A stretch of 64,000 nucleotides of DNA. It comes from an uncultured Lachnospiraceae bacterium (GTDB taxonomy: Bacteria > Bacillota > Clostridia > Lachnospirales > Lachnospiraceae). Below the pieces are notes generated by a model. The model was not told the DNA's origin and did no database searches. It saw only the letters and a list, made by a program, of their open reading frames with translations. Made by a program: the position numbers and the translations under genes. This document shows positions 18,294-27,229 of the stretch, piece after piece (position 1 is the first letter of the stretch; each line of letters starts with the position of its first letter). The stretch lies in assembly GCA_900550475.1 (NCBI GenBank), contig URSA01000001.1, positions 248,001-312,000 of the forward strand, read 5' to 3'.

Positions 18294-19937
18294 TTACTGC
18301 AATTCCCTTGCACGCGCGATGGCGGCATCGATATGGGCACAGAAATTCTCATCCCCCACCAGATCCACAAAGCCCGCCTTGTGCATGATGGACATGGGCT
18401 GTTCTCCCACATGGGAAAAAATTAACGTCACATTCTTCTTTTTGCAGGTCTCGAAAAGCTTCTCAAAGTTACGCATCGCCGTCGCGTCAATGGCATTCAC
18501 GCTCCTCATTCTCAGGATGAGGCAGTTGGTGGATTCATTCACAACGATCTTCAAAATCTTATCCGCCGCACCGAAAAACATGGGACCGCTGATCTCGTAC
18601 ACCAGTGTGTTCTTCGGCACTTCCATCAGATCACTCTCATCCTCCTCGGGCGTCACATAGCGCCAGCCCTCCACATCCGTCACGTCGCTCATCCGCTTCA
18701 TAAACAGGATTGCCGCAAGCACCATGCCGACCTCGATCGCCACAACCAGATCAAAGACCACGGTCAGGAAAAAGGTCAGAACTAACACCAGAATATCGCT
18801 CTTCGGTGAGGTCTTGCAAAGATGGACAAACTCCCTCCAGCCGCACATATTGTACGCCACCATGAACAGGATGGCTGCGATCGCCGGCATGGGGATCAGC
18901 GCAGCATAGGGCATAAATACCACAAGGATCAAAAGCAGGGTGACGGAATGCACCATACCCGCTATGGGCGTGCGCCCGCCACTCTTGATGTTCGCCGCCG
19001 TTCTGGCGATTGCGCCGGTTGCCGGGATCCCGCCGAAAAGTGCGGATGCAATATTTCCCGCACCCTGTGCCACAAGCTCCATGTTGGAGCGGTGTTTGCT
19101 GTTCACCATACTGTCCGCCACCACGCAGGACAGCAGGGACTCAATGCCCGCCAGAATCGCAATGGTAAACGCATCCGGCAGAAGATTCTGTATCATTTTG
19201 AAATCCGCCTTCGGCAGACTGAATGCCGGAAGCTTGTTGGAAATGGTATAGAGATCCCCGATGGTGTTCACCTTCATATCAAGGCAGGCAACCAGCGCAC
19301 TGCTTACCACCACCGCGATCAGGGAGCCGGGAATCCTGGATAGAAAACCGGGCAGATACGGCCAGACAATGAGAATTGCCAGACAGATCACGCCGATCAG
19401 TACCGCCCACCAGTTTATTGTGCCGATAAACCTTCCCACCGCCTTTAACTTGTCCATGGTCTCCACAAGAGGCTCCTCCGTCACAATGGTAAGTCCCAGA
19501 AAATCCTTGATCTGCCCGATAAAGATCGTGACCGCGATTCCCGCCGTGAATCCCGTGGTAATGGTGTAGGGAATAAATTTAATCAGACTTCCGAAACGGA
19601 ACAATCCCATGAGGATCAGCAAAATTCCCGCCATGATGGTGGCAACCACAAGACCGTCCATGCCGTTGCGCGCCACAATTCCCGCCACGATGGTGGCAAA
19701 CGCCGCCGTAGGCCCGGCTATCTGCACCCGGCTGCCGCCCAAAAAAGAAATCACAAAGCCCGCAACGATCGCGGTGTAGATACCCTTTTCCGGCGTCACG
19801 CCGCTGGCAAGTGCCAGCGCAATGGAGAGCGGCAGGGCGATGATCGCCACGATGATGCCCGCCACCACATCCTTCACAAATTGTTCCTTGGTGTACGTTT
19901 TCATAACAGAAAACAGCTTCGGTTTTAATTTTTCCAT
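18294..19937 (-). CDS. SulP-family (SLC26) anion transporter with STAS domain
   Basis: Polytopic inner-membrane transporter of 547 residues. About twelve hydrophobic segments carry the SulP signature (ALALASGVTPEKGIYTAIVAG, about 42-62), followed by a C-terminal STAS domain (about 435-545). Family substrates include sulfate and bicarbonate; nothing in the sequence decides which one is used. Its start follows GAGGAG at 12 bases. It separates mutS from miaB, two genes that are often adjacent in Clostridia. Confidence 0.9.
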   Translation of the reverse strand: MEKLKPKLFSVMKTYTKEQFVKDVVAGIIVAIIALPLSIALALASGVTPEKGIYTAIVAGFVISFLGGSRVQIAGPTAAFATIVAGIVARNGMDGLVVATIMAGILLILMGLFRFGSLIKFIPYTITTGFTAGIAVTIFIGQIKDFLGLTIVTEEPLVETMDKLKAVGRFIGTINWWAVLIGVICLAILIVWPYLPGFLSRIPGSLIAVVVSSALVACLDMKVNTIGDLYTISNKLPAFSLPKADFKMIQNLLPDAFTIAILAGIESLLSCVVADSMVNSKHRSNMELVAQGAGNIASALFGGIPATGAIARTAANIKSGGRTPIAGMVHSVTLLLILVVFMPYAALIPMPAIAAILFMVAYNMCGWREFVHLCKTSPKSDILVLVLTFFLTVVFDLVVAIEVGMVLAAILFMKRMSDVTDVEGWRYVTPEEDESDLMEVPKNTLVYEISGPMFFGAADKILKIVVNESTNCLILRMRSVNAIDATAMRNFEKLFETCKKKNVTLIFSHVGEQPMSIMHKAGFVDLVGDENFCAHIDAAIARARELQ

Positions 19938-19961
19938 TTTCTCATAAGTCTCCTCAGTCTT

Positions 19962-22595
19962 TTACTCCTCTGTAACCGTCCCCGTATAGTAAAAGCCGTG
20001 GCATTTCTCCAGCCTTACATTCACAATTTTGCCGATCAGGGAAGCATCCCCCGGAAAATGCACCAGCGTATTGTTGGAAAGTCTTCCTGTCAGCAGGGAA
20101 GGATCCTGCTCGTTTACCTCCTCCACCAGCGCGTCCATGATCTGCCCCTCGTACCGTTTTACCCTCTCTCTTGCCGTGTCCTGCACCACCTTCAAAAGCT
20201 TGTCAAAGCCCTCCTTCACCACCGCCTCCGGCACCTGCTCCATGGCAGCCGCGGGCGTACCCGTTCTGGGGGAATAGATGAAGGTAAAGGCGTTGTCATA
20301 TCCCACCTCTTTCACCATCTCAATCGTCTCCTCCACATCCGCAAGGGACTCCCCCGGGAAGCCCACGATCAGATCCGTGGTCAGCGCCATATCCGGGATT
20401 TCCTCCCTGATATGTTTCGCCAGTGCAAGATACTGCTCCTTCGTATAGACCCGGTTCATCGCCTTCAGGATCTTGTCAGAGCCCGCCTGTAAGGGAAGGT
20501 GCAGATGACGGCAGATCTTCTTTGACTCCTTCATCACCTGAATCAGTTCCTCCGACAGATCCTTGGGATGGGAAGTCATAAAGCGGATGCGCTTTATGCC
20601 CTCCACCTTCTCAATCTCCTTCAAAAGCTGGGCAAAGGTGATGGGCTCCTCCAGATTTTTGCCGTAGGAGTTCACATTCTGTCCGAGCAGCATGATTTCC
20701 ACCACGCCGTCCGCGGCAAGCGCCTCCACCTCCCGCAGGATATCCTTCGGATTTCTGCTCCGCTCCCTCCCCCGCACATAGGGCACGATGCAGTAGCTGC
20801 AGAAATTGTTGCAGCCAAACATGATATTGATTCCCGACTTGAACGCATACTTGCGCTCCACGGGGAGATCCTCCACGATCCGGTCGGTGTCCTTCCAGAT
20901 GTCGACCACCATCTCCTTCTGTGAAAGCGTCGCCGTAAGCAGCTCCGCAAATTTATAAATGTTGTGCGTACCGAAGATCAGATCCACAAAGCGGTAGCTC
21001 TCCCGTATCTTGTCGACCACCGCACTCTCCTGCATCATGCAGCCGCAGAGCGCGATCTTCATATGGGGATTGCGGCGCTTGAAGCCCTTTAGCTCGCCCA
21101 GTCTGCCGTAGACGCGCTGGTTGGCATTGTCCCTGACCGTACAGGTGTTGAAGATCACAAAATCCGCATTCTCGTCCTCGATCATCTCATAGCCCACAGC
21201 CTTCAAGATTCCCGCAAGCTTTTCCGAATCCCTTGCGTTCATCTGGCAGCCGAAGGTGGTCACATGACAGGTCGGCTTTCTTGATAATGTCCGGGAAAGC
21301 TGCTCCACCTGTTCTTTTGCCCGCTCAATAAAATACTGCTGGCGCTCCGGCTCGTGCAGGGGCACCTTGTGTTCCGTCATAGCCGCAAGCTTCACCAAAA
21401 GCTCCACATTCTTCTCTATGGACTGCACACAGGCATACTCATATTTGCCGTGGAAATTGTGTCCTCCGGTCCCCAGATTCGGGCACGGAAGTCCCATGAA
21501 GGACAGCCTTGCGCCGTCCGTTCCGCCTCTTATGGGCTGCACGATGGGCTCAATTCCAAGCTCGCGCATGGCGGTCTTGGCATCCTCGATCAGGTCGGGA
21601 TACTTCTCGATCACTTCCTTCATATTGCGGTAGGAATCCTTAAGCTCCACCAGCACGGTATTCGCGCCGTACTTTTCATTGAGAAATTCCGCCGTCTTTA
21701 CGAAGAACCGCTTCTTCTCCTCGAATTTCTTTCCGTCATGGTCGCGGATGATGTAATCGGCATGGGCCTCCTCCACACAGCCGTCGATGCTGTCGAGGTG
21801 ATAGAAGCCCTCGTAGCCCTCCGTATACATGGGATTCTGCTCAGGGGGAAGCAGGGACTGGAACTCCTGTAAAATCAGGATCGCGTTTTTCATTTTATTC
21901 TTCGCGTCGCCCGGATGAACCGAACGTCCCCTGACCGTCACCTTCGCGCCCGCCGCATTGAAGTTCTCGTACTCCAGCTCCCCGATCCTGCCGCCGTCCA
22001 CCGTGTAGGCGTAATCCGCGCCGAACAGCCCAACGTCAAAATGATCGGGGCCTGCCCCGATCTCCTCATCGGGTGTGAAGCCCACCCGTATTTTTCCGTG
22101 CCGGATCTGTGGATTCTGAAGCAGATATTCCGCCGTCGCCATAATCTCCGCCACTCCCGCCTTATCGTCGGCTCCAAGGAGTGTATTGCCGTCCGTCACG
22201 ATCAGATCCTGCCCCACGTAGAGCAAAAGGCCGGGAAACTCCTCCGGTCCCAGTATCACGCCCTTTTCTTTGTTCAGCACAATGTCCCCGCCGTCGTAGG
22301 CTGTGACGATCCTTGGCTGCACATTCTCGTCCGTGACCGCGGGCGAAGTGTCCATGTGGGCGATCAGTCCCATCACGGGCGCATGTTCGCAGCCCGGGGT
22401 TGCCGGAATCGTGCCGTACACATAGCAGTGCTCCTTATCGTAGGAAACCTCAGCCGCCCCCATTTCGAGAAGCTGCTCATGCAGAAGCCTTGCAAGATCA
22501 TGTTGCTTCATGGTGCTGGGAGTGGTGCTGCTCTCCTCCGCCGACCGGGTATCGATCTTTACATATTGCAGAAACAAATCTATTACTTTCGACAT
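19962..22595 (-). CDS. peptidase T / MiaB fusion protein
   Basis: One uninterrupted 877-residue frame. Residues 1-405 are a complete peptidase T (tripeptide aminopeptidase, M20B): His80 and Asp82 in AHMDTSP, Asp143 in GADDKAG, Glu177-Glu178 in TPDEEIG, Asp200 in VDGGR and His379 in GGHNFHGK. Residues 406-877 are a complete MiaB, which adds the 2-methylthio group to i6A37 of tRNA: auxiliary cluster Cys450, Cys485 and Cys519; radical-SAM motif C595-x3-C599-x2-C602; and a C-terminal TRAM domain. The junction (KLAAMTEHKVPLHEPE) holds no stop codon. Met406 (21380) could be an internal start, as GGTGA lies 11 bases upstream. The pepT start at 22595 follows AGAAAGG. It may be a real bifunctional protein or an assembly error that removed a stop. 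Confidence 0.88.
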   Translation of the reverse strand: MSKVIDLFLQYVKIDTRSAEESSTTPSTMKQHDLARLLHEQLLEMGAAEVSYDKEHCYVYGTIPATPGCEHAPVMGLIAHMDTSPAVTDENVQPRIVTAYDGGDIVLNKEKGVILGPEEFPGLLLYVGQDLIVTDGNTLLGADDKAGVAEIMATAEYLLQNPQIRHGKIRVGFTPDEEIGAGPDHFDVGLFGADYAYTVDGGRIGELEYENFNAAGAKVTVRGRSVHPGDAKNKMKNAILILQEFQSLLPPEQNPMYTEGYEGFYHLDSIDGCVEEAHADYIIRDHDGKKFEEKKRFFVKTAEFLNEKYGANTVLVELKDSYRNMKEVIEKYPDLIEDAKTAMRELGIEPIVQPIRGGTDGARLSFMGLPCPNLGTGGHNFHGKYEYACVQSIEKNVELLVKLAAMTEHKVPLHEPERQQYFIERAKEQVEQLSRTLSRKPTCHVTTFGCQMNARDSEKLAGILKAVGYEMIEDENADFVIFNTCTVRDNANQRVYGRLGELKGFKRRNPHMKIALCGCMMQESAVVDKIRESYRFVDLIFGTHNIYKFAELLTATLSQKEMVVDIWKDTDRIVEDLPVERKYAFKSGINIMFGCNNFCSYCIVPYVRGRERSRNPKDILREVEALAADGVVEIMLLGQNVNSYGKNLEEPITFAQLLKEIEKVEGIKRIRFMTSHPKDLSEELIQVMKESKKICRHLHLPLQAGSDKILKAMNRVYTKEQYLALAKHIREEIPDMALTTDLIVGFPGESLADVEETIEMVKEVGYDNAFTFIYSPRTGTPAAAMEQVPEAVVKEGFDKLLKVVQDTARERVKRYEGQIMDALVEEVNEQDPSLLTGRLSNNTLVHFPGDASLIGKIVNVRLEKCHGFYYTGTVTEE

Positions 22596-22626
22596 AAATT
22601 GACCTTTCTTCTCTCACAGCCTCACA

Positions 22627-23871
22627 TTACGGGCGAACCTGCCCACTGCCGTGGATGGTATATTTGTAGGAGGTCAGCTCCTTCAGTCCCATGGGGCCTC
22701 TGGCGTGAAGCTTCTGGGTGCTGATGCCGATCTCCGCGCCGAAGCCGAACTCAAACCCGTCTGTGAAGCGTGTGGACGCATTCACATAGACGCACGCCGC
22801 ATCCACGCCCTCCAGAAACCGCTCCGCCGTCTCCTTGTTCTCCGTGATGATCGCCTCGGAGTGTCTGGTGTTGTTCCGGTTGATATGGGCGATTGCCTCC
22901 TCTGTATCCTTCACCGTCTTCATGGAAATAATATAGTCCAGATACTCGGTGCGGTAGTCCTCCTCGGTGGCGGGAATGCAGTCCTCTATCACCTCACAGA
23001 CCGCCTCGTCCCCACGCATCTCCACATGATGGCTGCGCAGCGCATCCGCCAGAAGGGGCAGGAATTTTTCCCGCACCGCCTCGTGGATCACCAAAGACTC
23101 GCAGGCATTGCACACGCCGATGCGCTGGGTCTTGGCATTCAGTATGATCTTCACCGCCATGTTAAGATCCGCGTCCCGGTCCACATAGATATGGCAGTTT
23201 CCGGTTCCGGTCTCGATGACGGGAATCGTGCTGTTCTCCACCACGCTGCGGATCAGTCCCGCTCCGCCTCTGGGAATCAGCAGATCCACATAGCCGTTCA
23301 TCTTCATGAATGCCGTTGTGACCGCCCTGTCACAGGACTCGATGAGCTGCACGGCATCCCTCGTCACGCCGCACGCCTCAAGCGCATCCCTTATGACGCG
23401 CACGATCTCCGTATTGGAGCAGATGGCGTCGCTGCCGCCCTTTAAGATCACAGCGCTCCCCGCCTTGAAGCACAGTCCGAAGGCATCCGCCGTCACATTG
23501 GGTCTTGACTCATAGATAATGCCGATCACGCCCATGGGAACCCTTCTCTTTTCAATGACAAGTCCGTTGGGTCTCTCAAACCGCTCCATCACTTCCCCGA
23601 TGGGATCCGGCAGCGCCGCTACCTGTTTCAGTCCCTCCGCCATGGCAAGAACGCGCTCTTTCGTCAGACGCAGCCGGTCAACCATTCCCGGATGCATTCC
23701 CGCCTTCGTGGCATTTTCAATATCCTTTCCATTGGCCGCAAGAATGCCCTCCGTGTTCTCCACAAGGCACTCCGCCACATGGAGCAGTGCTTTTTCCTTC
23801 TGCTCTGCCGAAAGTGCGCCCAGAAGGTATTTTGCCTCCGCCGCCTGTTCTCCCATCCTTTGCAAATCCAT
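22627..23871 (-). CDS. proA: glutamate-5-semialdehyde dehydrogenase (gamma-glutamyl phosphate reductase)
   Basis: Second step of proline synthesis: NADPH-dependent reduction of glutamyl-5-phosphate. Aldehyde dehydrogenase fold, 414 residues; the catalytic Cys lies in GVCNACESLVI (about residue 255) and the family motif PRGGAGLI upstream of it. The start follows GGAGG. It shares the stretch with proB, separated by ynzC and the cyclo-ligase gene. Confidence 0.96.
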   Translation of the reverse strand: MDLQRMGEQAAEAKYLLGALSAEQKEKALLHVAECLVENTEGILAANGKDIENATKAGMHPGMVDRLRLTKERVLAMAEGLKQVAALPDPIGEVMERFERPNGLVIEKRRVPMGVIGIIYESRPNVTADAFGLCFKAGSAVILKGGSDAICSNTEIVRVIRDALEACGVTRDAVQLIESCDRAVTTAFMKMNGYVDLLIPRGGAGLIRSVVENSTIPVIETGTGNCHIYVDRDADLNMAVKIILNAKTQRIGVCNACESLVIHEAVREKFLPLLADALRSHHVEMRGDEAVCEVIEDCIPATEEDYRTEYLDYIISMKTVKDTEEAIAHINRNNTRHSEAIITENKETAERFLEGVDAACVYVNASTRFTDGFEFGFGAEIGISTQKLHARGPMGLKELTSYKYTIHGSGQVRP

Positions 23872-23895
23872 CCTGTAAATCCTCCGTTTCCGCTC

Positions 23896-24453
23896 CTAAA
23901 AGCACAAAATCTCCATCGGTCTGATATCGCTTTTCTCAGCAGGGATCCTCTCCTCTGTGATCTGGCACAAAAAGCCCACAGCAATTGTGGGCAGTTCCTT
24001 CTTATCCTCAAGATAACGGTCGTAAAAGCCCTTCCCGTATCCGATCCGGTTTCCCTCACGGTCAAAGGCACAGCCCGGCATCAGCATCAGAACCTCCTCC
24101 GCCCTGTGCGCTGTATGGTCAAACCGTCTTTCTTCCTTCGCCGCGGGCTCCAAAATCCCCTTGTAGCCCTCCTGTAAGGGCTCGCCCGGGCTCACCCGGT
24201 AAAAATGCATGGACTCCCCCTCCACCTTCGGAAGGTATACGCTTTTCCCCGCCTTCTGTGCATGCTTCAGTATCTCGTCCGTGGAAATCTCACTCCCATA
24301 GCTCTTATATGCTAACAGAACGCCCGCCCTGCAATACCATGGATGTGCCGTGATGCACCGGAACAGTTCCTGTTCCGCCGCCTCCCGCTCTTTTTCCAAC
24401 ACGGTATCCCGCAGGGAAAGTGCCTGCCTGCGCAGCTCTTTTTTACTTGCCAT
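23896..24453 (-). CDS. 5-formyltetrahydrofolate cyclo-ligase
   Basis: ATP-dependent conversion of 5-formyl-THF to 5,10-methenyl-THF. The N-terminus KKELRRQALSLRD and the C-terminal GCAFDREGNRIGYGKGFYDRYL motif are diagnostic. I place the start at 24453 (MASKKELRR, 185 residues), giving an 11-base overlap with ynzC; the frame is open ten codons further. It complements the one-carbon genes fhs and folD elsewhere in the window. Confidence 0.92.
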   Translation of the reverse strand: MASKKELRRQALSLRDTVLEKEREAAEQELFRCITAHPWYCRAGVLLAYKSYGSEISTDEILKHAQKAGKSVYLPKVEGESMHFYRVSPGEPLQEGYKGILEPAAKEERRFDHTAHRAEEVLMLMPGCAFDREGNRIGYGKGFYDRYLEDKKELPTIAVGFLCQITEERIPAEKSDIRPMEILCF

Positions 24454-24661
24454 CGCCGTATTTTTCCCCGAGATTGACCACACTGCCGTCCTTCTCCACC
24501 ATGTCGATCTGATTGAGCTGGCCTCTTAAGTTTGCACGTACACTCGCCACATATTCCTGACGCAGCTTCTTCTGTTCCTCTTTCTCCTGCTCGTTCAGTC
24601 CTTCCTTCTGGGATTTATGGTAGAGTTCGTTGATTCTCTTGATTTTTTCCTCCATGGTCAT
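24443..24661 (-). CDS. ynzC: DUF896 / YnzC family small protein
   Basis: 72-residue, highly charged, mostly helical protein: INELYHKSQKEGLNEQEKEEQ followed by LRQEYVASVRANLRGQL is the DUF896 (UPF0291) signature. Function unknown; no membrane segment or catalytic motif. The start follows AGGAGG. It lies 12 bases after proB and overlaps the cyclo-ligase gene. Confidence 0.88.
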   Translation of the reverse strand: MTMEEKIKRINELYHKSQKEGLNEQEKEEQKKLRQEYVASVRANLRGQLNQIDMVEKDGSVVNLGEKYGDGK

Positions 24662-24673
24662 AACGCAGTCCTC

Positions 24674-25567
24674 CTATTTGCTGTGAAGTGCATCCACGAA
24701 ATGAGGAAGGTCAAAACCGGGATCCTTATGCGCCACAAAGAGAGTGCCTTCCTTCTCTCCCTCCGCAATCCTATGTAAGATGCCCACATCCCTGCTGTTT
24801 GCGATCACCATGTCCGCCCCGACGCTTGTGGCGATTTTTGCCGCCACCATCTTGGTGTTCATTCCGCCGGTGCCCACATTGCTTCCGGTACTGGCCTTGC
24901 CCATATTCATATAGGTATCGGTCAGCTCCTCCACAACATCCACAAACGCCGCATCCGGGTTTTTCCTCGGATCGTCCGTATACAGTCCGTCAATATCCGA
25001 CAGAAGGATCAGAAGATCCGCCTCCACTAACGCCGCCACGATCGCAGAAAGCGTATCGTTGTCTCCGATCAGCTTCTCGCTGTCGTCCTTTGCGTAATTG
25101 ATCTCGTAGGTTGCAATGGTATCGTTCTCGTTGACAATGGGGATCACGCCCATCTTGAGAAGCTCCATAAAGGTATTGTGGGCATTGAAACGGTTCTGGT
25201 TATCCACAATGGTATTCTTTGTCATCAGGATCTGCGCCACGATCTGGTTGTACTCGGAAAAGATCTTCTGGTACGTCATCATCAGTCTTGCCTGCCCCAC
25301 AGCGGCACACGCCTGCTTATAGGCTAACGGAGTGGCTCCCGCATCCTGCCCCTTGTAAGGCTTCACCGCCTTCTTTCCCACCGCGATGGCGCCGCTGGTC
25401 ACCAAAACCACATCCTTGCCCTGATTTTTCAGATCGCACAGCTCGCGGACAAGCTTTTCCACCTTGATAAAATCAAACTCTCCCGTCTCCGGATGATGCA
25501 GGGAGGAGGAACCTATCTTTACCACAATTCTTTGCTTCTTACGCATATTTTCTCTGTAATCCGTCAT
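24674..25567 (-). CDS. proB: glutamate 5-kinase lacking the PUA domain
   Basis: First step of proline synthesis, phosphorylating glutamate. Amino-acid kinase fold: VVKIGSSSL near the N-terminus, LVTSGAIAVG, NENDTI, and GTGGMNTKMVAAKIA near residue 230. At 297 residues it is about 70 shorter than E. coli ProB and ends after the kinase domain, with no C-terminal PUA domain. The ATG at 25567 is used; an ATG seven codons later has a weaker ribosome site. A promoter lies immediately upstream. Confidence 0.93.
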   Translation of the reverse strand: MTDYRENMRKKQRIVVKIGSSSLHHPETGEFDFIKVEKLVRELCDLKNQGKDVVLVTSGAIAVGKKAVKPYKGQDAGATPLAYKQACAAVGQARLMMTYQKIFSEYNQIVAQILMTKNTIVDNQNRFNAHNTFMELLKMGVIPIVNENDTIATYEINYAKDDSEKLIGDNDTLSAIVAALVEADLLILLSDIDGLYTDDPRKNPDAAFVDVVEELTDTYMNMGKASTGSNVGTGGMNTKMVAAKIATSVGADMVIANSRDVGILHRIAEGEKEGTLFVAHKDPGFDLPHFVDALHSK

Positions 25568-25609
25568 CCTGTATGCCTCATTTCCGCGTCCTTTCGCAAA
25601 CGCAGTATT

Positions 25610-25638
25610 ATTCTACTTTATTTTTTTCTGCGCGTCAA
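25610..25638 (-). promoter_or_regulatory. promoter for proB and downstream genes
   Basis: Minus strand: TTGACG (-35, 25633-25638), 17-base spacer, TAGAAT (-10, 25610-25615). It lies inside the last codons and over the stop codon of the flavoprotein gene at 25613, so proline genes can be transcribed apart from the genes before them. Confidence 0.65.
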
Positions 25639-27229
25639 TTACGATTCCTTCCGCCACCCGGATTCCGTCCATGGCTGCGGATGTGATGCCGCCCGCATAT
25701 CCGGCTCCCTCCCCGCAGGGGTAGAGCCCGGCAAGTGACGACTGTAAGGTCTCCTCATCCCGATGGATCCGAAGCGGTGATGAGGTACGGCTCTCCACGC
25801 CGGACAAGAGTGTGTCCGGTGCATCAAATCCCTTGATCTTTCTGCCAAACTGCTCCATACCTTCCACAATCCCCCGGCTTACAAAGGGCGGAAAGATCCC
25901 TGTCAGATCCGCAAAGCAGTGCTGTCCCTTGATCTGCGGCGCAAAGGCGTACGCCTCCTTTGGCGGCATTGCTCCGGCTCCCTGCAGGGTGCATGCCCGG
26001 AAGCTTGCAAGTGTCTGTACCGGAACAGCGCCTTTTCCTGCGGCGTACGCTTTCTTTTCCAGTTCTCTCTGGAACGCCACGCCCGCAAGGGGATGGTTCC
26101 CCGGAAAATCCTCAGGGCTCACCGCCACAACGATCGCGCTGTTTGCGTTCTCTCCGTCCCGCCCGCTGTAGCTCATGCCGTTCACACAAAGTTTTTCCGG
26201 CTCCGAGGACGCATTGACCACATACCCTCCCGGGCACATGCAGAAGGAATATACGCCCCTTCCGTCCGAGGTCTTTCCCGCCACCTTGTAGGCTGCCGCA
26301 GGAAGTCCCTCTCCGTTGTCCCTGCCATACTGGCTGTCGTTTATGAGCGCCTGTCTGTGCTCCGCGCGGACGCCTACCGCAAAGGGCTTCGCCTCCATGG
26401 GAATCCCCTTTTCATAGAGCATTTCAAAGGTGTTCCTTGCACTGTGCCCCACCGCCAGCACAACCGTGTCCGTCCGCAGCACTTCCCCGTCGCCGCACAC
26501 CACGCCGCACACCCGTCCGTTTTCTGTGAGAAGCTCTGTCATCATGCGTTCAAAATAAACCTCTCCGCCCAGAAGACAGATCTCCTCCCGCATCCGCTTC
26601 ACCACCGTGCAGAGAACATCCGTGCCGATATGGGGCTTGCTTTCATACAGGATCTCCTCCGGCGCGCCGAACTTGACAAAAAGGCGCAGAACCTCCCGGT
26701 TTCTCCCGTATTTATCCTTGACCAGCGTGTTGAGCTTTCCGTCGGAAAAGGTTCCCGCTCCCCCCTCACCGAACTGCACGTTTGACTCGGGATTCAGGAT
26801 TCCCTCCCGCCAGAACCGCTCCACATCCTTCTGCCTTTCCTCCACGCTCTTGCCCCGTTCCAGAACAATGGGACGAAATCCCGCCTTTGCCAGAAAGTAT
26901 GCACAGAAAAGCCCTGCCGGTCCGGTTCCCACCACCACAGGGCGCTCTGCCGGCAGCTTTTCGCTCCTCGGGAAACAATAGGGCTTCTCCGTCACGATCT
27001 GTGCCTGCGCACAGCGGCTGTTCTTCCATACCCGCTGTTCTTCCCGCAGCGCCACATCCACCGTATAGGAATAGAAAATTTCCGGCTTCTTTCTGGCGTC
27101 CAGTGACCTTTTCACAATATGGAAGCCTTCGATATCGGAAGACTTTATTTTCAAAAGCTTTGCCGCTTTTTTTCTCAGCTCATCCTCGCCCTGTCCCGGT
27201 CTGATATTGATTTGCTGTATTCTGATCAT
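25613..27229 (-). CDS. FAD-dependent oxidoreductase (COG2509-type)
   Basis: 538-residue flavoprotein with an N-terminal region of about 90 residues, then a dinucleotide-binding loop VVGTGPAGLFCAYFLA (about 95-110) and a GGAGTFSDGKL segment typical of the COG2509 'FAD-dependent dehydrogenase' group. A late EGAGYAGGITSAAMDG motif closes the FAD site. Substrate unknown. Its ATG overlaps the stop of the next flavoprotein gene by four bases, so the two are probably co-translated. Confidence 0.85.
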   Translation of the reverse strand: MIRIQQINIRPGQGEDELRKKAAKLLKIKSSDIEGFHIVKRSLDARKKPEIFYSYTVDVALREEQRVWKNSRCAQAQIVTEKPYCFPRSEKLPAERPVVVGTGPAGLFCAYFLAKAGFRPIVLERGKSVEERQKDVERFWREGILNPESNVQFGEGGAGTFSDGKLNTLVKDKYGRNREVLRLFVKFGAPEEILYESKPHIGTDVLCTVVKRMREEICLLGGEVYFERMMTELLTENGRVCGVVCGDGEVLRTDTVVLAVGHSARNTFEMLYEKGIPMEAKPFAVGVRAEHRQALINDSQYGRDNGEGLPAAAYKVAGKTSDGRGVYSFCMCPGGYVVNASSEPEKLCVNGMSYSGRDGENANSAIVVAVSPEDFPGNHPLAGVAFQRELEKKAYAAGKGAVPVQTLASFRACTLQGAGAMPPKEAYAFAPQIKGQHCFADLTGIFPPFVSRGIVEGMEQFGRKIKGFDAPDTLLSGVESRTSSPLRIHRDEETLQSSLAGLYPCGEGAGYAGGITSAAMDGIRVAEGIVIDAQKKIK

